64,000 nucleotides of DNA from Thaumasiovibrio occultus (GCA_019703815.1 AP023052.1:620001-684000); one strand, 5' to 3'. Shown: positions 21,366-32,687, counted from the first letter of the stretch. Made by a program: numbers and translations. The notes: a model not told the origin generated them from the sequence alone.

Positions 21366-24300
21366 AAATACTCGCTTTACGTGGTGAAAACCTTGCCAGC
21401 TTGCAAGATCCCTTTGAAATTGACTTTGCCGAAGGCCGCTTAGGCGATGTCGGTCTGTTTGCGATCACCGGGAAAACGGGAGCGGGGAAGTCCACCTTGC
21501 TTGATGCTATCTGTTTGGCGCTGTTTGATCGGGTGCCGCGGCTGCAAGCCAATAAGAAAAACGATGCGGAAATTGGTCGCGATGAAGACAGCAATCGCCT
21601 CAAAGCCAACGATGTGCGCAATATTCTCAGTCGCGGTCAATCGGAAGGCTTCGCCGAAGTAGATTTTCGCGCGCACGATGGCTCGTTTTGGCGCGCCCAT
21701 TGGCGTGTGCGTCGTGCTCGTGGCCGCGCCGATGGTCGAGTGCAGGCTTCTGAGCAATGGTTAGAAAATCTGCAAACCGGAATGCGTTTTGCGGGTAAAA
21801 AACAGGAGCTGCAAGCGGAAATCGAGCGCTTGATTGGCCTTAGTTTTGATCAGTTCCGTCGTGCGATGATGTTGCCACAGGGCGAATTCGCTGCGTTCTT
21901 GAAAGCCGGCGCTGATGAGCGCGCTGCATTGCTTGAGCGCATGACAGGCGGTGAGATCTACTCCCGTCTCTCAGTGGCTGCCCATGAGCGAGCCAAAGAC
22001 GAAAAGCAAAAGCTGGATCAACTGCAAGCGCAGTTGGGCGGCATTGCGTTGCTAGATGAAGACGCGCTTGTCGCGCTTGGTGAGCAGATCGCCGCGCTTG
22101 AGCAGCAACGCGCTGTCAGTGACGAAAGCTTGTCGCAAACCACAGGCTTTCAGCAACGTTTGACCGATTTCCATCAAAGCAGTGCTTCGTTGCAACAGGC
22201 GATAGAAGCGCAGCAAACGGCGCAACTTGCCCGTGATGAGGCACAGGCGCGCATTGACTATTTCTCTCAAGTGGAAGCCGCGCAACCCGCGAAGCAGACC
22301 TTTGACGCGATGGCAAAAGAGCGTCAAGCCATTGCCAGCAAAGCGCAAGAGCGCGAGGCATTGCAGCAGAAAACGGCGCAAAACAGCTTGGATTTGATCG
22401 CCAGTGATGAGCACGTTGCGCGCCAGCAACGCATGCAGCAACAAGCACAAGAAAACTGGCAAGCGCAAGAGCCTAAACTGAAACAAGCGTTGGCGCTGGA
22501 TGCCCAGCGCGAAGAGAAACAAAAGCAATCGGATGCCCTTAAGGCGCAACAGCTTCAAGCGGCGCAGGAGTGCCGTCAGCAAGAAGCAGCGCTGCAGCAG
22601 GCGCAGCAGCAACAGCACTACCTTGAACAGCAAGGGCAACAGCTGAAGGCGCAGTTGACTCAGCGCAGTGACTTAGCCCCAATTGCGCCGCAGCTTGAAA
22701 GCATTGCCGACAATCTCAATCAATATCGTCGAGCGCATCAGCAACGTGCGCAGCAGCAACAGCAGCGATATCAGCTCGATCAACATCAGCAGCAACAAAA
22801 ACAAGAGCTGCAATGGTATCAAGCCGAGCAGCAAAAAGTGGCGAGCCAAAAGCAGCGCTTAGAGCAAGAGCTGAGTGATGCGAACGCTGACAAGCTGAGT
22901 GAGCAACAACATGCGTTGCAGCAGCAATACAGTCAAAAAAGCCAGCAGATCGAGCAGCGCAACCAGCAGCTTGGTTTGGCGCAAGATTGGTTGCATGTCG
23001 ATCATCAATACACAGCGTTGCAGCAAGAGCAGCAGCAGGTGGAAGCGGCGCAACAGCAAGGGGCAGAGAGCCTCAGTGCGTTAGTGCCCGAGCTGGAAAA
23101 GCAGCAGGTGCAGTTCAAAGAAGCGCAACACAGCTTTGAGCAAAGCCGCGCTACCTTGGCGCTAGAGCAATATCGAGTGCTGCTAGAAGACGACGCGCCG
23201 TGCCCCTTGTGCGGCAGTGTTGAGCACCCGTATGCCAAAGATCACCCAGTGGTCGAAAGCTTACTGCGCCAGCAACAGCAGCGAATTGAGCAGCTCGCCC
23301 ACGTTATTCAGCAAAGTGAAAGCCAGCGTCATTACCTGTCGCAGCAACAGCAGCACTTTTCTCAACGTTTGCAGCAATTGGTGGCAGATTTAGCGAAGTT
23401 ATCCCCTATTCGTACGCAACTGCAACAGCAGATCATGGCGGTAATTCCGCCTGAGAGCGAATGCGAAACCCGCCTGATCACCGGCTTGGCGGGTGAGTGG
23501 CAACGTGAAGCGATGCGCCTGCGCGATGAACTGCAAGGTTTGGATCGCCAATATCAAGTGCTGCAAAACCAGCAGCGCCAAGTGGGGCACTGGCAGCAGC
23601 AAGTGGCTCAACTGTTACAAGCGGAAAAAGAGCTCGATGGTCACGTTCAACGTCTTACCCAAGCGGGTTTGCGCTTTGAAGAGCAGTTAAAAGCGCTGGG
23701 CGAGCAGGAAGCGGGCGTGCAAACCACATTGACTGAACGTGCTGAGGCGTTGGAGCAGCAATTTGGTGGTCAGCAGTGGCAAACCTTGTTACAGCATGAG
23801 CACTATTACCATCAATTCCAACATGATGTCGCGCGCTATGTCGAGTGGCAAAAAGCCAGTGAAGCGATAGCCGAGCAGCTCAATGCGCTAAAACCGCAAT
23901 TGAGTGAGCAGCGCACGCGGGTTGAAGCGCTGCAGCAGTCGCTGACCACGTATAACCACCAGTTACAAACCTTGGGCGATGAGCTGGCGCAGCTGTGGCA
24001 GCAGCGCTGCGAATTGGTCGGTGAACAATCCCTTGCTGAGCTTGAAGCGCAGTTAAAGCAGGCGGTAACTGTGACTCAATCGGCGTTAACGGATGCGCAA
24101 ACCCAGCAGCGCCAACTGGGCGAGCAGCGCAGCCTGCTGGAAAAAGAAGCACAGTGGTTGGACTCGCAAACCGAACAGCATCAACAAAGCCTTGAAACGC
24201 TGGTGGCGGAGTGGCAACACTGGCTGAGCGAGTTCGTGCTATCTGAAGCGCAATTGCAAGATTTACTGGCTCACGACAAGCTGTGGCGCGAGCAAGAAGG

Positions 24301-25111
24301 CGCGGCGATCAGCGCCCTTGATCAAGCCATCGCCCAAGCGGCTACGCGGGTGGAAGAGCGCCAGCAGATGCTGGGTGAGCAAACCGAAAAACTGAAGTTG
24401 CTCAAGCAATGGCTCGGTATGGAGTTGTGTGACGATCTGCCGTTGATCGAAACCACGCTGAATGAACGTTTGGCGGTGTTGCAAAGTGAGCAAAAGCAGC
24501 TCGATAGCGATTTGTTTGAGCGCAAGCGTGAGCATCATGAGGCGGTGCAGGCTAAGCAAAAAGCCGGCGAGTTAGAGCAAGCGTGGAGCAAGCAATACGC
24601 CACCACGGAAACCTGGCTCAAGTTAAATGAGCTGATTGGCTCTGCGTCAGGCAACAAGTTCCGCACCTTGGCGCAAGGGCTGACGTTGCAGCAACTGGTG
24701 CTGGTGGCCAATGAACATTTGCACGATTTAGCGCCGCGTTATGCGTTGCAACCGGTACCGGGCGCGCCCCTAGCGCTGCAGGTGATTGACCACGATATGG
24801 GCGACGAAGTGCGCAGCGTCGAATCGCTCTCTGGCGGTGAGAGCTTTTTGATGTCGCTGGCGCTGGCGTTAGCCTTGGCTTCATTGGCGGCAGATACGCG
24901 TCAGCTGGGATCGCTGTTTATCGATGAAGGCTTTGGTACCCTAGATCCGGAAAGCCTCGAAATGGCGTTAGCGTGTTTGGATGCGCTGCAAGCCGAAGGG
25001 CGTCAGATCGGCGTTATTTCGCACGTTTCTACGCTGGTCGAGCGCATAGGTATTCAAGTAGCGGTAGAAGCCATGGGCGGAGGGCGTAGCCGCGTTGTGC
25101 TACGAGATTGA
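21362..25111 (+). CDS. sbcC: Nuclease SbcCD subunit C (Rad50-type SMC ATPase)
   Basis: 1,249 residues, about 200 longer than E. coli SbcC. The Walker A motif is GKTGAGKST (37-45). Two very long coiled-coil arms flank a zinc hook with CPLC at residues 614-617. The C-terminal half carries the ABC signature SLSGGESFLMSLALALALAS (near 1155) and Walker B LFIDEGFGTLDPESL. The arms are extraordinarily rich in Gln (runs such as QQQQRYQLDQHQQQQKQ). ATP hydrolysis drives opening of the SbcD nuclease. The gene starts in the ATGA overlap with sbcD. Confidence 0.97.
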   Translation: MKILALRGENLASLQDPFEIDFAEGRLGDVGLFAITGKTGAGKSTLLDAICLALFDRVPRLQANKKNDAEIGRDEDSNRLKANDVRNILSRGQSEGFAEVDFRAHDGSFWRAHWRVRRARGRADGRVQASEQWLENLQTGMRFAGKKQELQAEIERLIGLSFDQFRRAMMLPQGEFAAFLKAGADERAALLERMTGGEIYSRLSVAAHERAKDEKQKLDQLQAQLGGIALLDEDALVALGEQIAALEQQRAVSDESLSQTTGFQQRLTDFHQSSASLQQAIEAQQTAQLARDEAQARIDYFSQVEAAQPAKQTFDAMAKERQAIASKAQEREALQQKTAQNSLDLIASDEHVARQQRMQQQAQENWQAQEPKLKQALALDAQREEKQKQSDALKAQQLQAAQECRQQEAALQQAQQQQHYLEQQGQQLKAQLTQRSDLAPIAPQLESIADNLNQYRRAHQQRAQQQQQRYQLDQHQQQQKQELQWYQAEQQKVASQKQRLEQELSDANADKLSEQQHALQQQYSQKSQQIEQRNQQLGLAQDWLHVDHQYTALQQEQQQVEAAQQQGAESLSALVPELEKQQVQFKEAQHSFEQSRATLALEQYRVLLEDDAPCPLCGSVEHPYAKDHPVVESLLRQQQQRIEQLAHVIQQSESQRHYLSQQQQHFSQRLQQLVADLAKLSPIRTQLQQQIMAVIPPESECETRLITGLAGEWQREAMRLRDELQGLDRQYQVLQNQQRQVGHWQQQVAQLLQAEKELDGHVQRLTQAGLRFEEQLKALGEQEAGVQTTLTERAEALEQQFGGQQWQTLLQHEHYYHQFQHDVARYVEWQKASEAIAEQLNALKPQLSEQRTRVEALQQSLTTYNHQLQTLGDELAQLWQQRCELVGEQSLAELEAQLKQAVTVTQSALTDAQTQQRQLGEQRSLLEKEAQWLDSQTEQHQQSLETLVAEWQHWLSEFVLSEAQLQDLLAHDKLWREQEGAAISALDQAIAQAATRVEERQQMLGEQTEKLKLLKQWLGMELCDDLPLIETTLNERLAVLQSEQKQLDSDLFERKREHHEAVQAKQKAGELEQAWSKQYATTETWLKLNELIGSASGNKFRTLAQGLTLQQLVLVANEHLHDLAPRYALQPVPGAPLALQVIDHDMGDEVRSVESLSGGESFLMSLALALALASLAADTRQLGSLFIDEGFGTLDPESLEMALACLDALQAEGRQIGVISHVSTLVERIGIQVAVEAMGGGRSRVVLRD

Positions 25112-25173
25112 CGATATTGTGACCGTATTGGTGAAGGGAATGCTTGGTAATCAGAGTGTTAAAAATTCATCAT

Positions 25174-25191
25174 AGGTCACAAAAGTGTCAT
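25174..25191 (+). promoter_or_regulatory. Pho box before phoB
   Basis: AGGTCACAAAAGTGTCAT matches 13 of 18 positions of the PhoB box CTGTCATAAAACTGTCAT as two half-sites 11 bp apart, 55 bases before the phoB start. It is consistent with autoregulation. Confidence 0.75.
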
Positions 25192-25246
25192 AATAAACAC
25201 ACATAATGACCGCAGATCTTAGAGCTTACTGGGTAAAAATAACACT

Positions 25247-25936
25247 ATGGTTAAACGAATCCTCGTTGTCGAAGATGAAGCGCCAATCCGTGAGATGCTC
25301 TGCTTTGTGTTAGAGCAAAAAGGTTATCACGCTGTCGAAGCAGAAGATTACGATACCGCGCTCGCAAAAATTTGTGAGCCCTTTCCTGAGCTGATCCTCT
25401 TAGATTGGATGTTGCCAGGTGGCTCGGGTATCAACCTGATCAAGCATCTGAAAAAGGATGAAATGACCCGTCAGATCCCAGTGGTTATGCTGACGGCTCG
25501 TGGTGAAGAAGAAGACAAAGTGCGAGGCCTTGAAGTGGGCGCGGACGACTACATCACCAAGCCTTTCTCGCCAAAAGAGCTCATGGCGCGCTTGAAAGCC
25601 GTTATGCGTCGCGTATCACCTACCGCACTGGATGACGTGATTGATATTCAAGGTTTGAAGTTAGATCCGGTCTCGCACCGTGTCACCTCGAATGATCAGC
25701 CGCTAGACATGGGGCCAACAGAGTTCAAAATGTTGCACTTCTTTATGACGCACCAAGAGCGTGTCTACAGTCGTGAGCAACTGCTGAACCAAGTGTGGGG
25801 CACCAACGTGTATGTGGAAGATCGCACCGTTGACGTTCACATTCGTCGTCTGCGCAAAGCGCTAGAAATTGGCGGACATGATAAGATGGTACAAACCGTG
25901 CGAGGCGCAGGTTATCGCTTCTCAACACGTGTGTAG
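25247..25936 (+). CDS. phoB: Phosphate regulon response regulator PhoB
   Basis: 229 residues. The receiver domain has the acidic pair at E9/D10 (VVEDE), the phosphorylated Asp at 53 ([11 protein letters not shown]), Thr in VVMLTARG and the conserved Lys in ITKPFSP. The C-terminal winged helix ([36 protein letters not shown]) binds Pho boxes. PhoB activates phosphate-starvation genes, probably including the pst genes 7 kb downstream, which carry a similar box. A hairpin separates it from phoR. Confidence 0.98.
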   Translation: MVKRILVVEDEAPIREMLCFVLEQKGYHAVEAEDYDTALAKICEPFPELILLDWMLPGGSGINLIKHLKKDEMTRQIPVVMLTARGEEEDKVRGLEVGADDYITKPFSPKELMARLKAVMRRVSPTALDDVIDIQGLKLDPVSHRVTSNDQPLDMGPTEFKMLHFFMTHQERVYSREQLLNQVWGTNVYVEDRTVDVHIRRLRKALEIGGHDKMVQTVRGAGYRFSTRV

Positions 25937-25966
25937 TTTTATCGCACAACAATGTAGTACATCGAT

Positions 25967-25987
25967 AAAGGCCGTCAGGCCTTTTTC
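25967..25987 (+). terminator. Intercistronic terminator-like hairpin between phoB and phoR
   Basis: The stem AAAGGCC-GTCA-GGCCTTT is followed by TTCCC. It is short but T-tailed, and lies within the 66-base phoB-phoR gap. It may lower phoR expression relative to phoB. Confidence 0.55.
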
Positions 25988-26002
25988 CCGTTTGGAGACA
26001 CA

Positions 26003-27301
26003 ATGGTCGAACGACTGTCTTGGAAAAAGCTAGCGTGGGAGCTGGCTTTTTTTTACCTTCCTTGGATTGGCCTAGGATTTGTGTTTGGGCACATGCCTTG
26101 GTTCTTGCTGGCCGCAACGTGGATCCAGCTGCTTTGGCACTATTACAACCAGCTCAAAATGTCGGATTGGCTGTGGAAAGAGCGTAGCTTAACGCCGCCA
26201 TCAGGCTCGGGCAGTTGGGAGCCGCTCTTTAACGGGATCTACCGCTTGCAGGTGCGTAACCGTCGCCGTCGTAAAGAGCTCGCGACCTTGATCCGCCGTT
26301 TCCGCAGCGGTGCTGAAGCCATGCCCGATGCGCTAGTGGTGTTTCGCAATGAAGGCCATATCGTGTGGTGTAACAAGCTGGCGCAGCACGTGCTCGGGTT
26401 TCGCTGGCCAGACGATGCGGGTCAGCCGATCAACAATTTATTGCGCAGCCCTGATTTTGTCCGCTACCTGTCGCGCCGCGACTTTGACAACCCGATTGAG
26501 ATCACCGCGCCCATCAACCCAGATCGCACCTTAGAATTACGTATCATGCCGTACACCGAAGGGGAGTACATTATGGTGGTGCGTGATGTGTCGCAGGTGA
26601 AGCAACTGGAAGGCATGCGTCGTAACTTCTTCGCTAACGTGTCGCACGAGCTGCGCACGCCAATGACCGTGCTGCAAGGCTACTTGGAAATGACCGCCGA
26701 TCCAGAAATGATGCCGCGCCCGATGTGGGATAAAGCACATCGGGTGATGACTGAGCAGTTAGAGCGTATGGCCAGCTTGGTCAATCAATTACTAACGCTG
26801 TCGAAGATTGAAGCCGCGCCGGTGGTTGAGCTGTCGGAAGTGGTGAAAGTGCCCTCAATTCTTGAGATCTTGGAAAAAGAGGCGATTTCGCTCAGTGGTG
26901 ACAAACAGCAGAAAATCACCTTTGAGGTTGATGAGTCGCTGAATGTGTTCGCTGATGATGATCAGCTGCGCAGTGCGATTTCTAACTTGGTGTATAACGC
27001 GGTTAAACACACTCCGGACGAAGCGGAAATTAAAGTGCGCTGGTACAAAACCTACAAAGGCGCGCGCTTTGAAGTGACGGACAGTGGTGAAGGGATCGCG
27101 CCGCAACATATTAATCGCCTGACGGAGCGTTTTTATCGCGTCGATAAAGCGCGCTCTCGCGATACCGGCGGTAGCGGCTTGGGCTTGGCGATTGTGAAGC
27201 ACGCGCTGAGTCACCACGACTCGCACCTTGAAATTAGCAGTGAAGTGGGCGAAGGCAGCACGTTTGCCTTTACCTTGCCGGCGAGGCTGGTGGCGCAATG
27301 A
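26003..27301 (+). CDS. phoR: Phosphate regulon sensor histidine kinase PhoR
   Basis: 432 residues. Two N-terminal membrane segments (about 12-29 and 31-47) have almost no periplasmic loop. A PAS domain follows (about 100-195; [19 protein letters not shown]), then the dimerization helix with the phosphorylated His215 ([20 protein letters not shown]). The catalytic ATPase has N ([13 protein letters not shown]), G1 ([12 protein letters not shown]), F and G2 ([15 protein letters not shown]) boxes. It senses phosphate status through PhoU/PstB and phosphorylates PhoB. Its stop overlaps the next start (ATGA), tying it to the PstS-like gene. Confidence 0.97.
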   Translation: MVERLSWKKLAWELAFFYLPWIGLGFVFGHMPWFLLAATWIQLLWHYYNQLKMSDWLWKERSLTPPSGSGSWEPLFNGIYRLQVRNRRRRKELATLIRRFRSGAEAMPDALVVFRNEGHIVWCNKLAQHVLGFRWPDDAGQPINNLLRSPDFVRYLSRRDFDNPIEITAPINPDRTLELRIMPYTEGEYIMVVRDVSQVKQLEGMRRNFFANVSHELRTPMTVLQGYLEMTADPEMMPRPMWDKAHRVMTEQLERMASLVNQLLTLSKIEAAPVVELSEVVKVPSILEILEKEAISLSGDKQQKITFEVDESLNVFADDDQLRSAISNLVYNAVKHTPDEAEIKVRWYKTYKGARFEVTDSGEGIAPQHINRLTERFYRVDKARSRDTGGSGLGLAIVKHALSHHDSHLEISSEVGEGSTFAFTLPARLVAQ

Positions 27302-28275
27302 GTGTTGTTGCGGGAATGCGGTTATGGATAGCCGCCTTGGCTTTTAGTGTGTTCAGCACAAGTGTGCTGGCCCATGCTGAGCCTGAAGTCGAGCTGGCGT
27401 CTTATAAGCCGATCTCCAGTATCTCCGGTAATTTAAGCTCGATGGGCTCCGACACGCTGTCAAACTTGATGACTGTCTGGGCGGAGGAGTTCAAACGCTA
27501 CTACCCGAGTATCAATATCGAAATTCAAGCAGCGGGATCATCGACGGCGCCGACGGCGCTCACGGAGGCTACCACTCAGTTTGGCACCATGAGCCGACCG
27601 ATGCGCGCCCGCGAAATTGAAGCTTTTGAACGTAAATACGGCTATAAGCCCTCGGCGATCCGCGTTGCGATTGATGCGTTGGCAATTTACGTTCACCAAG
27701 ACAACCCGCTGGAAGGGTTGAGCTTTGAACAATTGGATGCAATGTTCTCCCGTACCTTGTTATGTGGCGCACCTGCGCCGATCACCCAATGGACCCAACT
27801 GGGGCTGGCGGGAATTTGGCAGCACCGCGATATTCAACTCTTTGGTCGTAACTCGGTTTCTGGCACCTACGGTTTTTTCAAAGAAAACGTGTTGTGTAAT
27901 GGCGATTTTCTGCCGCGCTTGAACGAGCAACCGGGCTCGGCGTCGGTGGTGCAGTCGGTATCAACCTCACTGAATGCGATTGGCTTTTCGGGGATCGGTT
28001 ACAACACCTCTGGTGTCCGTTCAGTGCCGATTTCTGAGTCTGGAACCGAGTATGTTGAGGCCAATGCGGTCAATGCGGCGAGCGGTGAATATCCGCTGTC
28101 ACGTTTTCTTTATATCTACGTTAATAAAGAGCCGGGCGAGCCATTAGCAGAGTTAGAGCGTGAGTTTATTCGCTTTATCTTCTCGAAAGAGGGCCAAGCC
28201 ATTGTTGCGAGCGAAGGCTATGTGCCGCTACCCGCCTTTGTGGTGGAGCAAGAAATGCAGCGCCTGGGTTTGTAG
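27298..28275 (+). CDS. Phosphate-binding periplasmic protein, PstS-like
   Basis: 325 residues with a signal peptide (about 1-27, ending VLAHA/EPE). The mature protein has the PstS signatures: [20 protein letters not shown] near the N-terminus, [27 protein letters not shown] in the phosphate-binding loop, and [17 protein letters not shown]. It is a substrate-binding protein for ABC phosphate uptake. It starts in the phoR stop codon, so it belongs to the phoBR message rather than to pstCAB, where no pstS is present. It probably feeds the PstCAB transporter encoded downstream, or acts with PhoR; both are inferences. Confidence 0.9.
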   Translation: MSVVAGMRLWIAALAFSVFSTSVLAHAEPEVELASYKPISSISGNLSSMGSDTLSNLMTVWAEEFKRYYPSINIEIQAAGSSTAPTALTEATTQFGTMSRPMRAREIEAFERKYGYKPSAIRVAIDALAIYVHQDNPLEGLSFEQLDAMFSRTLLCGAPAPITQWTQLGLAGIWQHRDIQLFGRNSVSGTYGFFKENVLCNGDFLPRLNEQPGSASVVQSVSTSLNAIGFSGIGYNTSGVRSVPISESGTEYVEANAVNAASGEYPLSRFLYIYVNKEPGEPLAELEREFIRFIFSKEGQAIVASEGYVPLPAFVVEQEMQRLGL

Positions 28276-28299
28276 CCTGAATCAGTTTGCTCAGCGATC

Positions 28300-28330
28300 A
28301 AAAAAGCGCAAGTTCACTTGCGCTTTTTTT
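28300..28330. terminator. Bidirectional terminator between the PstS-like gene and ppx
   Basis: The stem AAAAAAGCGCAAG/CTTGCGCTTTTTTT around TTCA lies between convergent genes. It has A and T runs on both sides and suits both strands. Confidence 0.9.
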
Positions 28331-28354
28331 GTACTCGCGTTTACCGATTGTCGT

Positions 28355-29887
28355 TTAGACTGCCGCGTTAGGCAGCGGATCAATCGCGATGTTGAGTTGC
28401 CATCCCACCGATTGCCAGTACGCTTGTTCGCGCTCGAGATCCGCTTGCAGCAGACGGTTGTCTTGCTCCCAGTGTTCCGGTAGTAACAAGGTCCAATTTT
28501 CCTTTTCCGCTTCCACACGAATCTTTGGTAACGGCTCGTCGTTGCGCTGACCATGCAGTGCCACCGCCAAGCGCAATGTCCGGATCAGTGGATACAAGTG
28601 CTTGTGTTTGTAAATGCTGAGCTCAGGCATCTCATTGAGCTTGAGGGATTTGCGCTGAAAACGCGCCAAAATCGCGAGGACAGTCTGCTCTTCTTGGTTA
28701 AAGCCCGGCATCGACGCGTGCTGCAAAATGTAGTTACAGTGGCGATGAAAACCGGAGTAGCTAATGCTCAAGCCCACTTCATGGAGTAGCGCCGCCCACT
28801 TGAGCAATGAACCAAGCAGTTGCGATTTGCTACCGAGTTGCGATTCTATCTGGCTAAACAAAAACGCGGCGGTGTCTTGGACGCGCTTGGCTTGCTGTTG
28901 GTCAACATGGTATTGGCGCGACATGGCCATGGCCGTGCGCTCGCGAATGTCGTGGTGACGGAAGCGATCTTCCATCTCATACAGCACCCCTTCACGCAGT
29001 GCGCCATCGCTAAATTTCATTTTTTTAATATCGAGCGCTTCAAACACGGCGGTCAAGATAGCTAAGCCGGCTGCGATGATCGGTTTTCGATCGTCGGACA
29101 CGCCCGGCAAGATGATCTCGCTGGCGTTTTTCACTTGGAGCAAATCTTGGGCGATCTCTTCCAATAGCGGCAGCGTTAATGCGTTGGTACCTTGCTCACT
29201 GCGCTGTTTGGCGATTTCAAAGACGGTTTTGATGGTGCCCGATGAGCCAACCGCTACATCCCAGCCTTTAAACTTATAGGCCGAGGCCACATTCTCCAGT
29301 TTTTGGCGTGCCGTCAGTTTGGCGTTTTCGAAGCGCTTTCTCGACAGTTTACCGTCTGGGAAATAGTGCTTGGTATAGCTGACACAGCCCATGTGTTTAC
29401 TCGACATGAGCTTGGCTTCAAATTCTTCGCCAATCACCAATTCGGTACTGCCGCCACCGATATCTACCACCAGTTTGACGCCGGATTTGGGCTGGGTGTG
29501 CGCTACGCCCAGATAAATCAAGCGCGCTTCTTCGGTACCGGGAATAATTTCAATTTGATACGGGATCACGTGCTGGGCACGTTGTAAAAACAGATGGGCG
29601 TTGGCGGCTTGGCGCAGGGTATAGGTAGCGGCAATGCGTACGTTATTGGGATCAAAGCCTTGCAAACGTTCGGCAAACATTTTGAGACATTCTAGACCAC
29701 GCTGCATCGCAGCATGGTCTAGGTTGCGGTTTTCATCCAATCCGGCAGCAAGGTGAACCCGCTGCTTGTGACGGCTGACTATCTGTAAGCGCTGTCCGAT
29801 GACTTTGGCGACGACCAAATGGAAACTGTTCGAGCCAATATCAATGGCAGCTACTTCACGGATAGGTTCAGCTATCGGATGATTCAT
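28355..29887 (-). CDS. ppx: Exopolyphosphatase
   Basis: 510 residues, the usual length for the Ppx/GppA family. It processively removes terminal phosphate from polyphosphate. The actin-like ATPase fold is marked by [18 protein letters not shown] near the N-terminus and [14 protein letters not shown] in the second phosphate loop; the C-terminal half is HD-domain-like ([23 protein letters not shown]). The start overlaps the ppk stop by 20 bases, the classic ppk-ppx operon arrangement, so synthesis and degradation of polyphosphate are co-expressed. Confidence 0.97.
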   Translation of the reverse strand: MNHPIAEPIREVAAIDIGSNSFHLVVAKVIGQRLQIVSRHKQRVHLAAGLDENRNLDHAAMQRGLECLKMFAERLQGFDPNNVRIAATYTLRQAANAHLFLQRAQHVIPYQIEIIPGTEEARLIYLGVAHTQPKSGVKLVVDIGGGSTELVIGEEFEAKLMSSKHMGCVSYTKHYFPDGKLSRKRFENAKLTARQKLENVASAYKFKGWDVAVGSSGTIKTVFEIAKQRSEQGTNALTLPLLEEIAQDLLQVKNASEIILPGVSDDRKPIIAAGLAILTAVFEALDIKKMKFSDGALREGVLYEMEDRFRHHDIRERTAMAMSRQYHVDQQQAKRVQDTAAFLFSQIESQLGSKSQLLGSLLKWAALLHEVGLSISYSGFHRHCNYILQHASMPGFNQEEQTVLAILARFQRKSLKLNEMPELSIYKHKHLYPLIRTLRLAVALHGQRNDEPLPKIRVEAEKENWTLLLPEHWEQDNRLLQADLEREQAYWQSVGWQLNIAIDPLPNAAV

Positions 29888-31976
29888 TCGCGTGTTTCTC
29901 TTTCTCTGCTTTTCGTTTTAGCTGTCTTTCGACAGTCTTGAGATAATCGTAAATCTCGATTTGTGAACGAATTTTTTTACGATTGCCCCTCGGAACATAG
30001 CTATTGCTCATATCCTTGTCAATAACGCGAGCTTTGACTGTGTCCTTAAACTGTAATTCAAGAATATCGATTATGCGCTTCTTCAGTGTTGGGTCTTTAA
30101 TCGGGGTGCCAACCTCGACACGATTGTCGATATTTCGCGTCATCCAGTCGAACGATGCGATCATCACGTACGGATCGCCATTGTTGGCAAACACGGCAAT
30201 ACGCGGGTGCTCTAAGAAGCGGTCAATGATGCTGATCGCAGTAATGTTGTCGCTGATCCCTGGTAGGCCCGGGATCAAGCTACACATGCCACGAATGATC
30301 AAACGGATTTTCACCCCAGCTTGGCTGGCTTCATATAGGCGATTGACGAGGCCTTTGTCGACCAAGTTGTTCACTTTCAGTGTCATCGACGCTTTGATGC
30401 CATTGCGGGCGTTGTTGATCTCGTTATCAATCAGATTGTACAAACGGCCGCGCGAGTTACGTGGTGATACCAACAGTTCGCGGAACTTCACCGGACGGAA
30501 GGGGTTTTCGATGTAATCGAACAGCGCGCGCACTTCGTCAGTGAGGCTCTTATCGGCAGTGAGCAGCGAAAAGTCGGTGTAGATCTTGGCGGTTTTTTCA
30601 TTGAAGTTACCGGTACCGATATGGGCGTAACGGACGATTTGACCATCTTCTTTACGGCTGACCAAGCAGAGTTTGGAGTGGATTTTCATCCCCGGGTTAC
30701 CAAACACCACGCGCACGCCGGCTTCTGTTAAGCGACGCGACCATTCGATATTGGCTTCTTCATCAAAGCGCGCCATTAGCTCAACTACCACGGTGACACG
30801 TTTACCGTTGTTGGCGGCATCAATCATCGCATCGATAATGCGTGAGTTTTTCGCGACGCGGTAGATGTTGATTTTGATGCTGTAGACTTTGGGATCGTAC
30901 GCTGCTTGGCGAAGCCATTCGGTGGTGTGCTCAAACGTGTGGTATGGGTAGTACAGCAAGACGTCGTCAGCTTTGATCGCTTCAAACGTGGTGCGTGCGC
31001 TGGCCATTTGATAGCTTTGAATTGGCGCGAGCGGCGCGTTTTCTAAATAGCGTGCGCCGACGTTGGGAAAGCCTAAGAAGTCTTTATGGTTGTGGTAGCG
31101 CCCACTTGGCATCACGCTATCGTAGTTAGACACTTTTAGCGCTTTAAGTAGCGTATCAAGCGTGTCGGTCGGCATGTCACGTTGATAGACAAAACGCACT
31201 GGCATCTGGGTCAAACGCTGGCTCAAACCTTCAGACATCTGCTCCAAAAAGCCGTGTTCGACTTCCTGGGTGAGTACGTATTCCGAATCTCGGTTCATTT
31301 TCATCGCATAGGCGTGGATTTCGTCAAAATCGAACAGACCGGCGAAAATATCTTCGAGACACAAGCGGATGATGTTATCCAGCAAAATGATGGTGGTGCG
31401 ACGTTTGCCTTTTTCTTTTGGTAAGACAATAAAGCGATCGACTTGCTCGGTCGGGATCTCGATCAGCGCGCGCTGTTTCTCATCACCTTTGATCAAATCA
31501 ATGGCGAGGTAGGAAAACTCATCTTTTAAGAACTGCAGCAGATCGGTATTGCGGCTTAAGATGATCGGCGCGATATACGGCAAAATCTTGGCGCGGAAGA
31601 ATTTCTTCAGCCAAATATGTTGGTGTTCGGTTAATTGCTGCTCGTTGACCAAGAAGATATGACGACGTGCCATTTCCAACAGCACTTCGTTATAGAGTTC
31701 ATCAAAGCGCTCACCCAGTTTGGCGGCTTTGGTTTGCATTTGACTGAGTAGATGCTTGGCGCGGGTGTCACCACCTTGCTCTTCGTTGATCAAGATCCGG
31801 CGTTTGACCGCCGCAAAGCGCACTTTATAAAACTCGTCAAAGTTGTTGGAATAAATACCGAGAAAACGCACGCGCTCGATGATGGGATTGGACTTATCAG
31901 CGGCTTCTTGCAATACACGCTCGTTAAACGAGAGCCAACTTAATTCCTTGTCTACATGTAACTTTTCTATGCTCAT
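29868..31976 (-). CDS. ppk1: Polyphosphate kinase 1
   Basis: 702 residues. It polymerises the gamma phosphate of ATP into polyphosphate at the membrane. The N-terminal motif [16 protein letters not shown], a PHxE-like middle domain and the catalytic PLD-type domains are visible. The autophosphorylated His is H433 in [12 protein letters not shown], and a second catalytic segment is [17 protein letters not shown]. Length and sequence are typical. It lies 23 bases after a GcvR-like ACT-domain gene and overlaps ppx. Confidence 0.97.
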   Translation of the reverse strand: MSIEKLHVDKELSWLSFNERVLQEAADKSNPIIERVRFLGIYSNNFDEFYKVRFAAVKRRILINEEQGGDTRAKHLLSQMQTKAAKLGERFDELYNEVLLEMARRHIFLVNEQQLTEHQHIWLKKFFRAKILPYIAPIILSRNTDLLQFLKDEFSYLAIDLIKGDEKQRALIEIPTEQVDRFIVLPKEKGKRRTTIILLDNIIRLCLEDIFAGLFDFDEIHAYAMKMNRDSEYVLTQEVEHGFLEQMSEGLSQRLTQMPVRFVYQRDMPTDTLDTLLKALKVSNYDSVMPSGRYHNHKDFLGFPNVGARYLENAPLAPIQSYQMASARTTFEAIKADDVLLYYPYHTFEHTTEWLRQAAYDPKVYSIKINIYRVAKNSRIIDAMIDAANNGKRVTVVVELMARFDEEANIEWSRRLTEAGVRVVFGNPGMKIHSKLCLVSRKEDGQIVRYAHIGTGNFNEKTAKIYTDFSLLTADKSLTDEVRALFDYIENPFRPVKFRELLVSPRNSRGRLYNLIDNEINNARNGIKASMTLKVNNLVDKGLVNRLYEASQAGVKIRLIIRGMCSLIPGLPGISDNITAISIIDRFLEHPRIAVFANNGDPYVMIASFDWMTRNIDNRVEVGTPIKDPTLKKRIIDILELQFKDTVKARVIDKDMSNSYVPRGNRKKIRSQIEIYDYLKTVERQLKRKAEKEKHANESSDS

Positions 31977-31999
31977 TCTTATTATGCCGTTCTGTAAAT

Positions 32000-32494
32000 T
32001 TATTCAAAATCGATGGTAAGGTCGTCTGCCAATTGCTCCAATTGTGTCTGGATTGCGTCGAGGTCGAGTGTTTCGGTGACGTCGAGTTGGAAACGAGCAA
32101 TGAAGAGGGGATAGCCCCAGTTGGGTGCACTTTGTGTTTCCGTGTGCAGCTTGCAAATGTTGATGTCGCGTTGGTTCAGTATATGGGCGACCTGATGAAC
32201 TATCCCTGGACGATCATTACCGGTAACAGTGAGAGTTTGTAAGTGAGTGATCGGCGACACGTGCTCTCCACTCACCACATGAATATGCAAAGAAGCAAGA
32301 TGCTTAAGCGCGGCGATTAAGGCCGCTTGGTACTCAGGCGCAATATTGACTTCGATGATCCCTGTGAACTGGCCGGCCAGTTGGGTCATGCTACTGGAGA
32401 CCCAATTCCCTTGATGTTGACACACTGTCGTTGACAGTTGTTCGACCAATCCCGGTGAATCTTTTGCGATGACTGAAATTACCAAATGGTTCAT
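32000..32494 (-). CDS. GcvR-like protein with two ACT domains
   Basis: About 164 residues from ATG 32494 ([15 protein letters not shown]), which has GAGG eight bases upstream; upstream in-frame ATGs would add up to six residues. Two ACT domains are visible, at about 4-75 ([20 protein letters not shown]) and 88-160 ([20 protein letters not shown]). The family includes GcvR, which binds glycine and antagonises GcvA. Here no gcv gene is nearby; instead it precedes ppk1 by 23 bases. It could be a ligand-sensing protein co-transcribed with polyphosphate genes. The specific function is unproven. Confidence 0.8.
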   Translation of the reverse strand: MNHLVISVIAKDSPGLVEQLSTTVCQHQGNWVSSSMTQLAGQFTGIIEVNIAPEYQAALIAALKHLASLHIHVVSGEHVSPITHLQTLTVTGNDRPGIVHQVAHILNQRDINICKLHTETQSAPNWGYPLFIARFQLDVTETLDLDAIQTQLEQLADDLTIDFE

Positions 32495-32687
32495 ATCCAT
32501 GCCCTCATCCACGTGTCGTTCATCTATTATGCGAACTCTGTATGAGAGTGTCTACTAACTCGGATCGCGATCACAGAGTGTTAAAGATAGGTGCCAGTAA
32601 CTTATTGTTTAATTTGAGAGTAGGTTTTTTTTGTTACACTTTTATTGCAACTGGGAGGATGCCATAATTCTGCGGCAAATCTGTCCA

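Noticed and set aside
22052-22639. A 195-codon Leu-rich frame antisense to sbcC, and other long antisense frames there
   Set aside because: CAG/CAA Gln tracts read as CTG/TTG Leu on the other strand, producing long open frames as a side effect of composition.
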